35,482 nt of DNA. Origin: Alphaproteobacteria bacterium. Its GTDB lineage: Bacteria > Pseudomonadota > Alphaproteobacteria > Reyranellales > Reyranellaceae. Position 1 is the first letter of the stretch, and every line of letters begins with the position of its first letter. The DNA lies in the NCBI GenBank assembly GCA_947474005.1, contig CANJHI010000041.1, positions 1-35,482 of the forward strand. Direction: 5' to 3'. The notes beneath the pieces were generated by a model that ran no database searches, was not told the origin of the DNA, and was given only the letters and a program-made list of their open reading frames with translations. Shown here in pieces: positions 15,476-25,011 of the stretch. A program made the translations under genes and the position numbers.

Positions 15476-16888
15476 TCAGTCTGCGGTGTCAGGGCTGGTG
15501 CGCTCGTCAGGCGCGCTGCCGTGCAAGCCCAGCGATTTCAGCTTGCGATGCAGTGCCGAGCGCTCCATGCCGACGAACGTCGCGGTGCGTGAGATGTTTC
15601 CACCAAAGCGCGTGACTTGGGCCAGCAGGTATTCACGCTCGAAGACTTCGCGCGCTTCACGCAACGGCAGCTGCATGATCTCGCCGCCCTTTTCCCAGCG
15701 CAGGACCGATGGTGCGTCCTCGCTGACATCATTCGGCAGGACGTCGGCCCGGATCGGGCCGCCATCCGCCGGCGCCAGGATCAACAGCCTTTCGATGACG
15801 TTGCGCAATTGCCGGACGTTGCCCGGCCAGTCGTGGCCCTGCAGGGCAGCCAAAGTGTCTTCACCGATCGTCCGCGACGGCAGGCCCGTCGCGTCGGCCA
15901 CACGCCGCAGAAGATCTGCCGCCAGTTCGGGAATGTCCTCGCGGCGCTCGCTGAGTGGCGGAACTCGCAGCGAAACCACGTTCAGGCGGTGGTACAGCTC
16001 CTCGCGAAATTCCCCGGCGGTAATCCCGTCCGACAGCGGCCGGGCCGTCGACGCCAGAACGCGCACGTCGACCTCGACGCGGGTCTTGCCGCCATCACGG
16101 GCGAAGGATTGTTCCTGAAGCACGCGCGCCAGCCGGCTCTGCAGGGCCAGCGGCAGGTCGCCGACCTCCTTGAGCAGCAGAGTACCGCCGTGGGCCATCT
16201 CGAAGGCGCCGGAGACGCGCAGCGTGTCCGCTTCCGTCTCGCCGTCGGTGCCGAACAGCTCGATATCCAGCCGTTCGGTCGGCAGTGTCGAGCAATTCAC
16301 AACGACAAACGGTCCATCAGACCGTTTCGATCCCTGGTGGATCAGCCGCGCCATGGTCTCCTTCCCGGCACCCGAAGCACCAGTGATCAGGACCCGGCTG
16401 CCTGTCGGCGCCACCCGCTCGATCTGGGCTCGGACACTGGTGGCACTCGGCGAGGTGCCCACGAATGTCACGTCACCGCCTGCCCGCCTGCGGAGGCTCG
16501 CGTTTTCGCGCTTCAGCCGATCGGCCTCGATGGCGCGGTCGACGACCAGAAGCAGGCGGTCGGCCTTGAACGGTTTTTCGATGAAATCGTAGGCGCCGGT
16601 CTTGATCGCCGAGACCGCCGTATCGATCGTGCCGTGGCCGCTGATCATGACGACGGGTATGGGTGGATCTTCGCGCCGAATGACCTCGAGAAGCTGCAGG
16701 CCGTCGAGTTCGCTGCCTTGCAGCCAGACGTCCAGGATGACGAGCGCCGGCCGACGCTGGCGCACGGCGTCGATTGCCTCGGTGCTGTTGTGCGCGCGAC
16801 GGGCCGTGTTTCCCTCGTCCTCGAGGATACCTGCGATCAGCGTGCAGATGTCGCGCTCGTCGTCGACGATCAGGATATCGTGGGCCAT
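15476..16888 (-). CDS. ntrX: Two-component response regulator NtrX
   Basis: This 470-residue NtrC-family regulator is the partner of NtrY. The receiver domain has phosphoacceptor Asp53 and Lys105. The AAA+ domain has Walker A GASGAGKE (170-177) but lacks a GAFTGA loop where sigma54 activators carry it, and the Walker B is TLLLKE with Lys240 in place of the usual Asp. The Fis-type helix-turn-helix is intact at the C-terminus (ISRTATFVGMERSALHRKLK). It probably binds DNA as a phosphorylation-controlled regulator without sigma54 remodelling; NtrYX in other alphaproteobacteria controls nitrogen, redox and envelope functions. The gene lies 34 bp after ntrY and 17 bp before dat. Confidence 0.93.
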   Translation of the reverse strand: MAHDILIVDDERDICTLIAGILEDEGNTARRAHNSTEAIDAVRQRRPALVILDVWLQGSELDGLQLLEVIRREDPPIPVVMISGHGTIDTAVSAIKTGAYDFIEKPFKADRLLLVVDRAIEADRLKRENASLRRRAGGDVTFVGTSPSATSVRAQIERVAPTGSRVLITGASGAGKETMARLIHQGSKRSDGPFVVVNCSTLPTERLDIELFGTDGETEADTLRVSGAFEMAHGGTLLLKEVGDLPLALQSRLARVLQEQSFARDGGKTRVEVDVRVLASTARPLSDGITAGEFREELYHRLNVVSLRVPPLSERREDIPELAADLLRRVADATGLPSRTIGEDTLAALQGHDWPGNVRQLRNVIERLLILAPADGGPIRADVLPNDVSEDAPSVLRWEKGGEIMQLPLREAREVFEREYLLAQVTRFGGNISRTATFVGMERSALHRKLKSLGLHGSAPDERTSPDTAD

Positions 16889-16922
16889 GACTCTTCAAAC
16901 AGTCCGCTACTGTCTCTGCGGA

Positions 16923-19154
16923 TCATTGTGCGGCTGTCGCGTGTGGTCGAGCCGACGCGATTTCCTTCGCGTCCCGCCGGAATACCAGACTGATGCAGGC
17001 ACCGCCACCCTCGCGGTCCTCCAGCGCGAGATAACCACCATGATCTTCCATGATTTTCTTGACGATCGCCAAACCCAGCCCAGTGCCTTTGCTGCGAGTC
17101 GTCATATAGGGCTCGGTCAGGCGTTCGCGCCCTTCCTTCGGTAGTCCCTTGCCATTGTCCTCGATGACAATGCGCACGGTCGCGCCATCGTCGTTCAGGG
17201 TCAGTGAAATCTCGCCCGGCGGCAGTGCCCCGGTCGCCGACGGCTCCCGCCCTTCGATTGCCTCCGCCGAATTCTTCAGGATATTGGTCAGGACCTGTCC
17301 GACCTGCCGACGGTCGCAGATCAGGGGGATCGGCCCTTCCGGCAAGTGTGAGGCGTAGCGGATATCGGGATTGCCGTTGCGCTGGAGGAAAAGTGCTTGT
17401 TGGCACAGTTCCTTGGCATCTTCCGCCTGCACCGTCGGACGGGGCATGCGGGCAAAGGATGAGAATTCGTCAACCATGCGGCCGATGTCGCCGACCTGGC
17501 GGATGATCGTGTCGGTGCAGATCGTGAAGGTTTCGGGATCGTCCTTGATCTGTTTCAGGTAACGGCGCTTCAGCCGTTCGGCGGAAAGCTGGATCGGCGT
17601 GAGCGGATTCTTGATTTCATGCGCGATGCGCCGTGCCACGTCGCCCCACGCCGCCATGCGCTGGGCCGACATCAGGTCGGTCACGTCGTCGAAGGTGACG
17701 ACCGACCCGGCGTCGGATGCAGCACTGACGCGCACCAGCAGGATGCGCCGCGCCCCGCGCTGAAGGATCTCGACCTGCCCCTGGGTGACTCGATCCGGCC
17801 GCTCGGCCGCCTGCATCATGAGCGCTGCGAGCTCGGGCATGACATCGGCCAGGGGCCGCTCGAGCACGCCATCCTCGGGCAGCGCGAGGAGTTCGAGGGC
17901 CGAACGGTTGCTTCTGATGACGATGCCCTTCCCGTCGATGCTGAGCACCCCGGCCGAAACGCCCGCCAATACCGCATCGGTCAGGCGCCGACGCGTGTCG
18001 AGCTCCCTGTTGGCGCTGACCAACTCGCCGCGTTGATGCTCGATCTGGCTCGCCATGCGATTGAAGGAACGAGCAAGCTGCCCCAGCTCGTCGTTGGGCG
18101 GCCCCTCCTCCACGCGTGTCGTCAGATCGCCTCCCCGTAGCCGTTCCGCCGCCTGCATCAATCCGCCGATCGGCGCGGTCAGGCGGGTTGCAAACAGAAT
18201 CGCCAACCAAACAGCCGCCAACAGCATCAGAAAGGCTATGACGCCACTAACCAGCAATATGACCAATTGACCGCGTTGCAGCGCGGACTCGATCTGCGCA
18301 TAGAACTTTCCGGCCAATTCAATGCTCTTGATGTAGTCGACGACCCTGAGGTCGACAGCATGGCCGGTCGCCAGAAAGATCGGCTCACCGACGAAAAGCT
18401 GCATGACGAAGTAGGCGCCGTTCTCCGAATCAAAAAGGACCGGTCGCGCCTGGTTGACCGCCTGCCAAAGGAATTTCGCCGACGGCTGCGGATCGGTCAT
18501 GCCCTTGGCGTCGGCGGCCTGGGCCTGCGCGATCACGCCCTTGTCGGCATCGATGACGGTCGCTTCGATGATCAGGCGCCCATCGATCGCGGTCTCCAGG
18601 ATGCGCTTCGTCACCGCTCCATCGCGGATGCCGTCGATGCCCAGCGCTTGCAGCGGGCCGGCGATCGCGTCGATATCGCGCATGATTTCATCTTCTCGCG
18701 CCCGCCGTACCGGCTCGCCGATCTCCCGGGCCGATTCATAGGCCGCCTGTGACGGCTTCACGACGAAATCCGTCAGATTGAGGAAAAGCAGGGAGAGGAT
18801 AATCGCGACGATCAGGGTCGGCGTGATGGTGAAGATGCTGCACACCAGCACGAGGCGCATGTGGAGGCGTGAGCCGGCGGCGCCGCGGCGGCGGTCCAGC
18901 CAAAGTTGCGTGAGTCGCACGGCAAGCACGGCGACGAGCGCAATGGCGATGACGAGGTCTGCGACCAGGAGGCCGGTCATCCAGCCGATGGTACTGAAAG
19001 CAGCCGGCACGAATCCCGCCAGCCAGGCATAGGTCACAGCACCGGCGACGATGGCGAGCACAGCCAAGGACACGGCGGCAAAGCGGCCATTCAGGCCGCG
19101 AAGCATCGCGCTTGCCGTGTCGCCCAAGCGTGGACCGCCCAGCGCAGTTGTCAC
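16923..19154 (-). CDS. ntrY: Sensor histidine kinase NtrY
   Basis: The 743-residue membrane kinase has hydrophobic segments at about 27-47, 59-80 and 99-125, a periplasmic region to about 295, and a further segment at 296-322. HAMP (about 323-376), PAS (about 388-495), HisKA with His512 in RIAHEIKNPLTP, and an HATPase domain with the N box NILKNSAEAI, DNGKG and GTGLGLAIVKK follow. This is the NtrY layout; the PAS domain has been reported to bind heme in Brucella, not decidable here. Start GTG 19154 is 4 bp after the ntrC stop; ATG at residue 17 is possible. Confidence 0.95.
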   Translation of the reverse strand: MTTALGGPRLGDTASAMLRGLNGRFAAVSLAVLAIVAGAVTYAWLAGFVPAAFSTIGWMTGLLVADLVIAIALVAVLAVRLTQLWLDRRRGAAGSRLHMRLVLVCSIFTITPTLIVAIILSLLFLNLTDFVVKPSQAAYESAREIGEPVRRAREDEIMRDIDAIAGPLQALGIDGIRDGAVTKRILETAIDGRLIIEATVIDADKGVIAQAQAADAKGMTDPQPSAKFLWQAVNQARPVLFDSENGAYFVMQLFVGEPIFLATGHAVDLRVVDYIKSIELAGKFYAQIESALQRGQLVILLVSGVIAFLMLLAAVWLAILFATRLTAPIGGLMQAAERLRGGDLTTRVEEGPPNDELGQLARSFNRMASQIEHQRGELVSANRELDTRRRLTDAVLAGVSAGVLSIDGKGIVIRSNRSALELLALPEDGVLERPLADVMPELAALMMQAAERPDRVTQGQVEILQRGARRILLVRVSAASDAGSVVTFDDVTDLMSAQRMAAWGDVARRIAHEIKNPLTPIQLSAERLKRRYLKQIKDDPETFTICTDTIIRQVGDIGRMVDEFSSFARMPRPTVQAEDAKELCQQALFLQRNGNPDIRYASHLPEGPIPLICDRRQVGQVLTNILKNSAEAIEGREPSATGALPPGEISLTLNDDGATVRIVIEDNGKGLPKEGRERLTEPYMTTRSKGTGLGLAIVKKIMEDHGGYLALEDREGGGACISLVFRRDAKEIASARPHATAAQ

Positions 19155-19158
19155 TAAG

Positions 19159-20640
19159 TCACCCGCCTCGGCGGACCTGCGGTGTGCGAACCACGGGGAC
19201 GTCGAGGTCCTTTATCTTCTTGCGCAACGTATTGCGATTGAGCCCCAGGAGACGGGCTGCGCGCAACTGATTCCCGCGCGTTGCCCCAAGAGCCAGGGAC
19301 AATAGCGGTCGCTCGACCTCGGAAATGACACGATCGTACATGCCGTCCGGCGGCAGCCGGTCACCATGGGCGGCAAACAGGGCTTGTAGATGGCGATCCA
19401 TCGCATCCGCCAGGGAAGCGTCGGCATGGCCGGGGCTTCCGGCGCCCGGAACTTCGTACTCCGGCGCCTGGACGGCGTCGGCGAGCTCGGATTCGATCGT
19501 TTCGACGCCGATCACCTCTTCCGAGTAGAGCGCGGACAGGCGGCGGACGAGATTTTCCAGTTCACGGACGTTGCCCGGCCAGCGGTGCTGACGCAGGCGT
19601 GCCATGGCATCCGTGGACAGGACCTTGGTCGGCAGGCCGTCCATGGTCGCGGCGCGCAAAAAGTGGTTGGTCAGTTCGGGAATGTCGTCGAGCCGCTCGC
19701 GCAGTGGTGGCAGCCTGATTGGCACGACGTTGAGACGGTAGAACAGATCTTCGCGGAACAGTCCTTGCTGGATCAGACGGCGCAAGTCGCGATGGGTGGC
19801 GGCCACGATGCGGACGTTGGCCTTGATCGGTGTCCGGCCGCCGACGGTCGTGTACTCGCCCTCCTGCAGCACGCGCAGCAGACGTGTTTGTGCCTCGGGC
19901 GGCATGTCGCCGATTTCGTCGAGGAAGAGTGTGCCGCCGGAAGCTTGCTCGAACTTGCCGGATGACCGCTGGACGGCCCCCGTGAAGGCTCCACGTTCGT
20001 GGCCGAACAGCTCGCTCTCGATCAGTTCGCGCGGGATGGCAGCCATGTTGAGGGCCACGAACGGCCCCTTGCGGCGCTTGCCGTAGTCGTGCAGCGCCCG
20101 CGCGACCAGCTCCTTGCCGGTGCCCGACTCGCCAGACACCATCACCGTGAGGTCGGTCGACATCAGGCGCGCCAGCGCGCGATAGATTTCCTGCATGGCA
20201 GTCGAGCGCCCGATCAGTGGTAGCCGTTCGCTCTCCTCCGGCGGGTGTGCGCTGCGCGGCATCGAGGCGGCCGGTGCCGAAAGGGCCCGGTTCACTATCG
20301 ATACCAATTCATTGAGATCGAACGGCTTCGGCAGGTATTCGAAGGCGCCGCGTTCAGTGGCACGCACTGCGGTCAGCAGCGTCGACTGTGCACTCATCAC
20401 GATAATGCGCAGATCCGGCCGCAGCTTGCGGATACGCGGCACGAGATCGAGGCCGTTCTCGTCGGGCATGACCACGTCGGTGATGACGAGTTGGCCTTCG
20501 CCTTCCTGGACCCATTGCCACAAGGTTGCGGCGGTGCCCGTGCTGCGCACGGTATGACCCTGCCGACCCAGAGCCTGATGCAGGACGGTGCGGATCGCGC
20601 GATCGTCGTCAGCGACGAGGATGGTTGCAGCGACGCTCAT
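19159..20640 (-). CDS. ntrC: Nitrogen regulator NtrC, sigma54-dependent activator
   Basis: This 493-residue response regulator activates sigma54 promoters under nitrogen limitation. The receiver has DDD (11-13) and phosphoacceptor Asp55. The AAA+ domain is complete: Walker A GESGTGKE (170-177), the sigma54-contacting GAFTGA (217-222), and Walker [12 protein letters not shown] (Asp241). The C-terminal Fis-type DNA-binding helix-turn-helix reads [17 protein letters not shown]. Its ATG overlaps the ntrB stop (ATGA). The intact AAA+ motifs contrast with the degenerate ones in the neighbouring NtrX. Confidence 0.97.
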   Translation of the reverse strand: MSVAATILVADDDRAIRTVLHQALGRQGHTVRSTGTAATLWQWVQEGEGQLVITDVVMPDENGLDLVPRIRKLRPDLRIIVMSAQSTLLTAVRATERGAFEYLPKPFDLNELVSIVNRALSAPAASMPRSAHPPEESERLPLIGRSTAMQEIYRALARLMSTDLTVMVSGESGTGKELVARALHDYGKRRKGPFVALNMAAIPRELIESELFGHERGAFTGAVQRSSGKFEQASGGTLFLDEIGDMPPEAQTRLLRVLQEGEYTTVGGRTPIKANVRIVAATHRDLRRLIQQGLFREDLFYRLNVVPIRLPPLRERLDDIPELTNHFLRAATMDGLPTKVLSTDAMARLRQHRWPGNVRELENLVRRLSALYSEEVIGVETIESELADAVQAPEYEVPGAGSPGHADASLADAMDRHLQALFAAHGDRLPPDGMYDRVISEVERPLLSLALGATRGNQLRAARLLGLNRNTLRKKIKDLDVPVVRTPQVRRGG

Positions 20641-21749
20641 GGGGCGGCCTGTGAAAGTTGCATCGGCAGCATTACTCGGAACGTTGTCCGGCCGGGCGCA
20701 CTATCGAACTCGATGGCCCCGCCGTGGTCGTTGATGATCTTGGCCACCAATGCAAGACCCAGGCCGGTTCCCGTTGGCTTATTAGTGACGAAGGCGTCAA
20801 ACAGGTGCGCCCGGATCTCGTCGGACACTCCGCTGCCGTTATCGCGGACCGAAACAACCAACGGCAGATTGACGCGCGCCTGCTGCCCGGGCACCGCCAG
20901 GCGAAGGCCGTGCCGGAAGGCCGTCGACAATTCAATTTCGCGCTCGCCCTCGCCCAGCGCCTCGCAGGCATTCTTGACCAAATTGAGAAAGACCTGGATG
21001 AGCTGGTCCCGGTCGCCGTGGACCTCGGGCAACGACGGATCATAGGTCTCGACAAAGCGGACGCCCTTGCCGAAGCCGTTTTCGGAGAGGCGACGAACGT
21101 GATTCAGTACCTGGTGAATGTTGATCGGGCCGCGGTCGATCGGGCGGCCATCGGCGAACGCCTCCATTCGATCGACCAATGCCACGATGCGGTCCGTTTC
21201 CTCGCAGATCAAGCTGGTCAGCTCGCGGTCGCTGTCGGGGACCGACTGTTCGAGGAGCTGGGCGGCTCCACGGATCCCGGACAGCGGATTCTTGACTTCA
21301 TGCGCCAGCATCGCCGCCAGCGCGCTCACCGACCGGGCTGCGCTGCGATGCGACATCTGGCGGTCGATATTGCGGGCAATCGTCTGCTCCACCAGCGATA
21401 CGGCGACCAGCCCATCGCTGTCGGCGACCGGCGATAGCCGAAGTGCGCAGAACCGGCTGCCGATGCGCGGTGAGGCGAGTGTGATTCCGTTTTCCGCAAC
21501 CGCGCCACCGCTCGCCTCAACCTGCTCGAGCAGTGAGAAGAGCGGCGTATCCTCAGGCACGAATTCGTCCAGCGGATGACCGACCAACCGCGCCCGGCCC
21601 GCCCCGAAGAACTGCTCAGCCGACAGATTGGCGTAGTGGATCAACCGGTTATGGTCGACGACAAGAATCGCCTCGGACAACGAATCCAGGATAGCTACGG
21701 AAAGCAGGTCGGGCGAGCTGGCGGATCGTTTGAATGGACGCAACGCCAT
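20637..21749 (-). CDS. ntrB: Nitrogen regulation sensor kinase NtrB
   Basis: This 370-residue soluble kinase phosphorylates or dephosphorylates NtrC in response to PII. A PAS domain (about 12-120) precedes the dimerisation/phosphoacceptor helix with His150 in [12 protein letters not shown]; the ATPase domain has [16 protein letters not shown] and [12 protein letters not shown] 21749 is chosen because the dusB stop ends 1 bp earlier and MALRPFKR starts the expected N-terminus; the frame stays open upstream inside dusB but that extension is not kinase-like. dusB-ntrB-ntrC is a conserved alphaproteobacterial operon. Confidence 0.96.
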   Translation of the reverse strand: MALRPFKRSASSPDLLSVAILDSLSEAILVVDHNRLIHYANLSAEQFFGAGRARLVGHPLDEFVPEDTPLFSLLEQVEASGGAVAENGITLASPRIGSRFCALRLSPVADSDGLVAVSLVEQTIARNIDRQMSHRSAARSVSALAAMLAHEVKNPLSGIRGAAQLLEQSVPDSDRELTSLICEETDRIVALVDRMEAFADGRPIDRGPINIHQVLNHVRRLSENGFGKGVRFVETYDPSLPEVHGDRDQLIQVFLNLVKNACEALGEGEREIELSTAFRHGLRLAVPGQQARVNLPLVVSVRDNGSGVSDEIRAHLFDAFVTNKPTGTGLGLALVAKIINDHGGAIEFDSAPGRTTFRVMLPMQLSQAAP

Positions 21750-21750
21750 G

Positions 21751-22758
21751 CTAGGCCGCCTGCCGTTCGAGGGCGGGCAGGAAGAAGGTGGCAAGCATTG
21801 CCCGCACCTTGGCCGGGTCGGGCTCACGATTGACGGCACCACGGAAGTCGGCCGAGGCCGGCAGGCCTTTGGAGTACCAGCCGAGATGCTTGCGTGCCAT
21901 GCGCACCCCGGTTTCGAGCCCGTAATGCTCGAGCATCGACTCGTAGTGGGTCCGCACCGTGGCGTACTGCTCGGCAAGCGACGGATCGGACAGTCGCTCG
22001 CCCGTCCGCAGGTAGTGGATTGCCTGATTGAGGAACCATGGCCGCCCGTAGGCGCCGCGCCCGATCATTATGCCATCGGCACCCGACTGGGCCAGCGCCT
22101 GGTCGACGTCGTCGAGCGTGTTGATGTCGCCATTCACGATCACCGGCAGGTTCGTGGCCGCCTTGACGTTGGCCACGAACGCCCAATCGGCGTGACCTTC
22201 GTAGAATTGGCACCGCGTGCGGCCGTGCACGGTCAGCATCCGAATGCCGCAGTTCTCCGCGATGCGCGCAAGGCTGGGAGCATTCCGGTTGGCGTCATCC
22301 CATCCTGTCCGCATCTTGAGAGTCACCGGCAGCTTCACCGCCTTGACCGTGGCCTCCAGGATCCTGGCCGCATGGATCTCGTCGCGCATCAGCGACGACC
22401 CGGCATGGCCGTTCACGACCTTTTTCACCGGGCAGCCGAAATTGATGTCGATGAGTGCCGCTCCCCGGTCCTCGTTCAGCTTGGCCGCCTCGGCCATCAC
22501 CTCCGGCTCACAGCCGGCGAGTTGGACCGACATGGGGAATTCTTCCGGCGAGTTCTTCGCCATCAGAAGCGTCTTGCGATTTTCGCGGACCATCGCGGCC
22601 GAGGCGATCATTTCGGACACCACGAGACCCGCCCCGCCGCGCTTGACCATCCGACGGAACGGCATATCGGTGACGCCGGACATTGGAGCCAGAATGACGG
22701 GGTCCTCGAGGCGGACCGGACCGATGTCGATGGGGCGGAGGCGGTTGGCTAGGGCCAT
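21751..22758 (-). CDS. dusB: tRNA-dihydrouridine synthase (NifR3/DusB type)
   Basis: The 335-residue flavoenzyme reduces specific uridines in tRNA D loops. The FMN-binding start [13 protein letters not shown] (23-35), the catalytic Cys109 in [10 protein letters not shown], the KMRTGWD segment and the phosphate-binding [16 protein letters not shown] are all present. Its position immediately before ntrB matches the gene historically called nifR3. ATG 22758 has AAGG 5 bp upstream. A small paralogue ambiguity remains between DusA, B and C classes, but context favours DusB. Confidence 0.95.
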   Translation of the reverse strand: MALANRLRPIDIGPVRLEDPVILAPMSGVTDMPFRRMVKRGGAGLVVSEMIASAAMVRENRKTLLMAKNSPEEFPMSVQLAGCEPEVMAEAAKLNEDRGAALIDINFGCPVKKVVNGHAGSSLMRDEIHAARILEATVKAVKLPVTLKMRTGWDDANRNAPSLARIAENCGIRMLTVHGRTRCQFYEGHADWAFVANVKAATNLPVIVNGDINTLDDVDQALAQSGADGIMIGRGAYGRPWFLNQAIHYLRTGERLSDPSLAEQYATVRTHYESMLEHYGLETGVRMARKHLGWYSKGLPASADFRGAVNREPDPAKVRAMLATFFLPALERQAA

Positions 22759-22783
22759 TTACCTTGCTCAGTTAATAGGCATC

Positions 22784-22798
22784 TTGTGCAGTGCACAA
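22784..22798. promoter_or_regulatory. 15-bp palindrome between dusB and ispDF
   Basis: TTGTGCA-G-TGCACAA is a perfect inverted repeat with a single central base, 25 bp upstream of dusB-ntrBC. Its AGTGCACA half recurs at about 22847-22854 closer to ispDF. A further inverted repeat ACACCC/GGGTGT (22854-22871) lies just before ispDF. The region is short (125 bp) and divergent, so these may be operators, for example for the ntr operon. Confidence 0.4.
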
Positions 22799-22883
22799 TA
22801 ATTGAGCGAGCATTACCGGGTCCAGCCCTTTTCTGCAAGCGTCCGAAGTGCACACACCCCTGCCAGGGTGTTACTAACCGGCC

Positions 22884-24050
22884 GTGCCCACCTGTACCGC
22901 CCTGATCGTCGCCGCCGGCCGCGGCAGCCGCTTTGGCGGCCCACTGCCCAAGCAATATGCGCTTTTGGGCGCGCAGCCGGTCCTGAGGCGCACCCTTGCA
23001 GCATTGCAGGCAATCCCCGGAATCGATCGGCTCCGGGTCGTCATTGCCGCAGGCGACGAGGGTCACTACCGGGCGGCAGCCGAGGGCTTTGATCTTCCGC
23101 CACCAATCCTTGGCGGACCAAGCCGACAACTTTCCGTGTTGAACGGCCTCGAGGCGCTCACCACAGATGCCCCCGATCTGGTCGCCATTCACGATGCCGC
23201 CCGGCCCTTCGTGCAGGCGACTGACATCGCGGCTTGCCTTGAGGCGGTCGCCGCCCAGGGGGTCGACGGCGCCGTCCTGGGGATCCCGCTTGCAGACACA
23301 CTGAAGCGTGTCACGGACAAGGGGACCATTTCCGCGACGATCCCGCGCGACAATCTTTGGCGCGCACAGACTCCCCAGATTTTCCGCTTCGCGCCCTTGC
23401 TTCAGGCACACCGTGATGCGGCAGCGCTGGGCGCCACCGAAACCACGGCTTTCACCGACGATGCCGCCGTCGCCGAACGCGCCGGCCTGAAGGTTGTCAT
23501 GGTGGCCGGCAGCGGAGATAACACGAAGATCACGACTGCCGAGGATCTGCAGCGCGCGTCGACAATGGAAACACGCACCGCCTTTGGCTTCGACGTCCAC
23601 GGCTTTGCGCCGGGCACCGCCGTGATGCTGGGCGGCCTCTCGATCCCGCACGTCCAGACGCTTGGCGGCCATTCGGACGCCGATGTGGGGCTTCATGCGC
23701 TCACGGATGCGATCCTCGGCACGATTGGCGCAGGGGACATCGGGCTCCATTTCCCGCCGTCCGACCCGCAATGGCGCGGCGCCTCTTCCGATCGCTTTCT
23801 CAAGCACGCGCTCGGGCTTCTCGCCGAGCGTGGCGGTCGGGTCATCCATCTCGACCTCACCCTGATCTGCGAGGCGCCTCGAATAGGTCCGCACCGTGAG
23901 GCCATGGTCAACAGTATCGCGCGCATCGCCGGCATCTCCCGCGAGCGCGTGAGCGTCAAAGCGACGACCACGGAAGGGCTGGGCTTCACTGGCCGCCGTG
24001 AGGGCATTGCCGCCCAGGCAGTCGCGACCGTCGAAGTGCCGAGAAGCTAG
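22884..24050 (+). CDS. ispDF: Bifunctional IspD/IspF of the MEP isoprenoid pathway
   Basis: The 388-residue fusion joins 2-C-methyl-D-erythritol 4-phosphate cytidylyltransferase (IspD, about 1-226) to 2-C-methyl-D-erythritol 2,4-cyclodiphosphate synthase (IspF, about 230-388). IspD shows ALIVAAGRGSRFGG and LPKQY for CTP binding and IHDAARPFV. IspF shows GFDVHGF (Asp237, His239), HSDADVGLHALTDA (His271), GDIGLHFPP and the C-terminal KATTTEGLGFTGRREGIAA. The GTG start at 22884 is fixed by an in-frame TAA at 22875-22877. The fusion is typical of alphaproteobacteria. Confidence 0.97.
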   Translation: MPTCTALIVAAGRGSRFGGPLPKQYALLGAQPVLRRTLAALQAIPGIDRLRVVIAAGDEGHYRAAAEGFDLPPPILGGPSRQLSVLNGLEALTTDAPDLVAIHDAARPFVQATDIAACLEAVAAQGVDGAVLGIPLADTLKRVTDKGTISATIPRDNLWRAQTPQIFRFAPLLQAHRDAAALGATETTAFTDDAAVAERAGLKVVMVAGSGDNTKITTAEDLQRASTMETRTAFGFDVHGFAPGTAVMLGGLSIPHVQTLGGHSDADVGLHALTDAILGTIGAGDIGLHFPPSDPQWRGASSDRFLKHALGLLAERGGRVIHLDLTLICEAPRIGPHREAMVNSIARIAGISRERVSVKATTTEGLGFTGRREGIAAQAVATVEVPRS

Positions 24051-24067
24051 AGTCAGAGGTCCATCGT

Positions 24068-24559
24068 ATGTTCGATCATGAATTGAGGACGGCCGCAGAG
24101 CACGTGCTGGTCGCCTGCCGTGCGCGCAAGCTAAAGGTCGTGACTGCCGAGTCGTGCACTGGTGGGCTGGTCGCCGCCGCCCTGACAGCCATCGCCGGCT
24201 CGTCGGATGTCGTCGAGCGCGGCTTCGTCACCTATGCTAACGAAGCCAAGCGCGAAATGCTGGGCGTATCGTGGGACGCGCTGCTGGGTCATGGCGCGGT
24301 CAGCGAGCCCGTGGCCCGCGCAATGGCAGCGGGCGCCCTCGCCCATTCGCAGGCCGATCTCGCCGTGTCGGTGACGGGGGTTGCGGGCCCGGGCGGCGGC
24401 TCGGAAGACAAGCCGGTCGGGCTGGTTCACCTGGCGGCAGTCCGGTCGGGCCACGAACCCATCGCCGAGCGTCATGTCTTTCCAGGCGATCGCGACGCGA
24501 TCCGCCGTGCCGCGGTGCTTACCGCCCTTGCGATGCTGGCGTCGCTGGCCGAGCGATAG
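24068..24559 (+). CDS. CinA-family nicotinamide-nucleotide amidase (PncC-like)
   Basis: The 163-residue protein equals the C-terminal domain of CinA. Members of this family deamidate nicotinamide mononucleotide to nicotinic acid mononucleotide in NAD recycling. The signature segments are TAESCTGGLVAAALT, FVTYANEAK, VSVTGVAGPGGGSEDKPVG and FPGDRDAIR. AGAGG precedes the ATG. Its last 41 bp overlap antisense with the end of the convergent RatA-like gene. Confidence 0.92.
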   Translation: MFDHELRTAAEHVLVACRARKLKVVTAESCTGGLVAAALTAIAGSSDVVERGFVTYANEAKREMLGVSWDALLGHGAVSEPVARAMAAGALAHSQADLAVSVTGVAGPGGGSEDKPVGLVHLAAVRSGHEPIAERHVFPGDRDAIRRAAVLTALAMLASLAER

Positions 24560-25004
24560 GCTTGCCGTAGAGCTGGTTGGCGCGCGCTTCAAAGGCCGAG
24601 ACCATGCGGCGGACCGCCTCGGCGAAAAGCAGGCGGACCGTCTGCTGCAGCAGCATCGAGCGGAAGTCGAACTCCAGTTCGAAGTCGATCATGGTGCCAT
24701 GCGGGTCGGGCTGGAACGTCCAGCGGCTGATCAGCCGGCGGAACGGACCTTCGATTCCCGTGGTGTCGATGCGCGGGCCGTCGGACTGGTCGGGCCCGAG
24801 TTCGACCCGGGAAACGAACTTCTCGTGGAACGGCCCAAAGCCGATCGCAAGCTCGGCGATCTCGACATTGCCGTCGCGCTGACGCACTCGGGCGGCGTGG
24901 CACCACGGCAGAAACTCAGGATAGCGCGCGACGTCGGCCACGAGGTCGAACAGCTGCATCGGCGAATGGCCGACGAGGCGGCGCTCGGCGTGACGCGTGG
25001 ACAA
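24519..25004 (-). CDS. RatA / COQ10-like START-domain protein
   Basis: The 161-residue protein belongs to the COQ10/RatA polyketide-cyclase-like group: STRHAERRLVGHSPMQLFDLVADVARYPEFLPWC is the family's opening, here shortened to its key parts VADVARYPEFLPWC and the central IGFGPFHEKFVSRV. It lies 7 bp after lipA, a common order in alphaproteobacteria. The mitochondrial homologue Coq10 binds ubiquinone and supports respiration, while E. coli RatA was described as a ribosome-targeting toxin; context next to pdh and lipA makes the quinone-binding role more likely, which is inference. Confidence 0.87.
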   Translation of the reverse strand: MSTRHAERRLVGHSPMQLFDLVADVARYPEFLPWCHAARVRQRDGNVEIAELAIGFGPFHEKFVSRVELGPDQSDGPRIDTTGIEGPFRRLISRWTFQPDPHGTMIDFELEFDFRSMLLQQTVRLLFAEAVRRMVSAFEARANQLYGKPIARPATPASQGR

Positions 25005-25011
25005 GAAGCCG

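Noticed and set aside
15617-16993. 458-codon plus-strand frame opposite ntrX
   Set aside because: Shadow of ntrX with no family features.
24519-25004. RatA-like protein as a toxin of a toxin-antitoxin pair
   Set aside because: No antitoxin-like partner is adjacent, and the position after lipA fits the COQ10-like housekeeping role.
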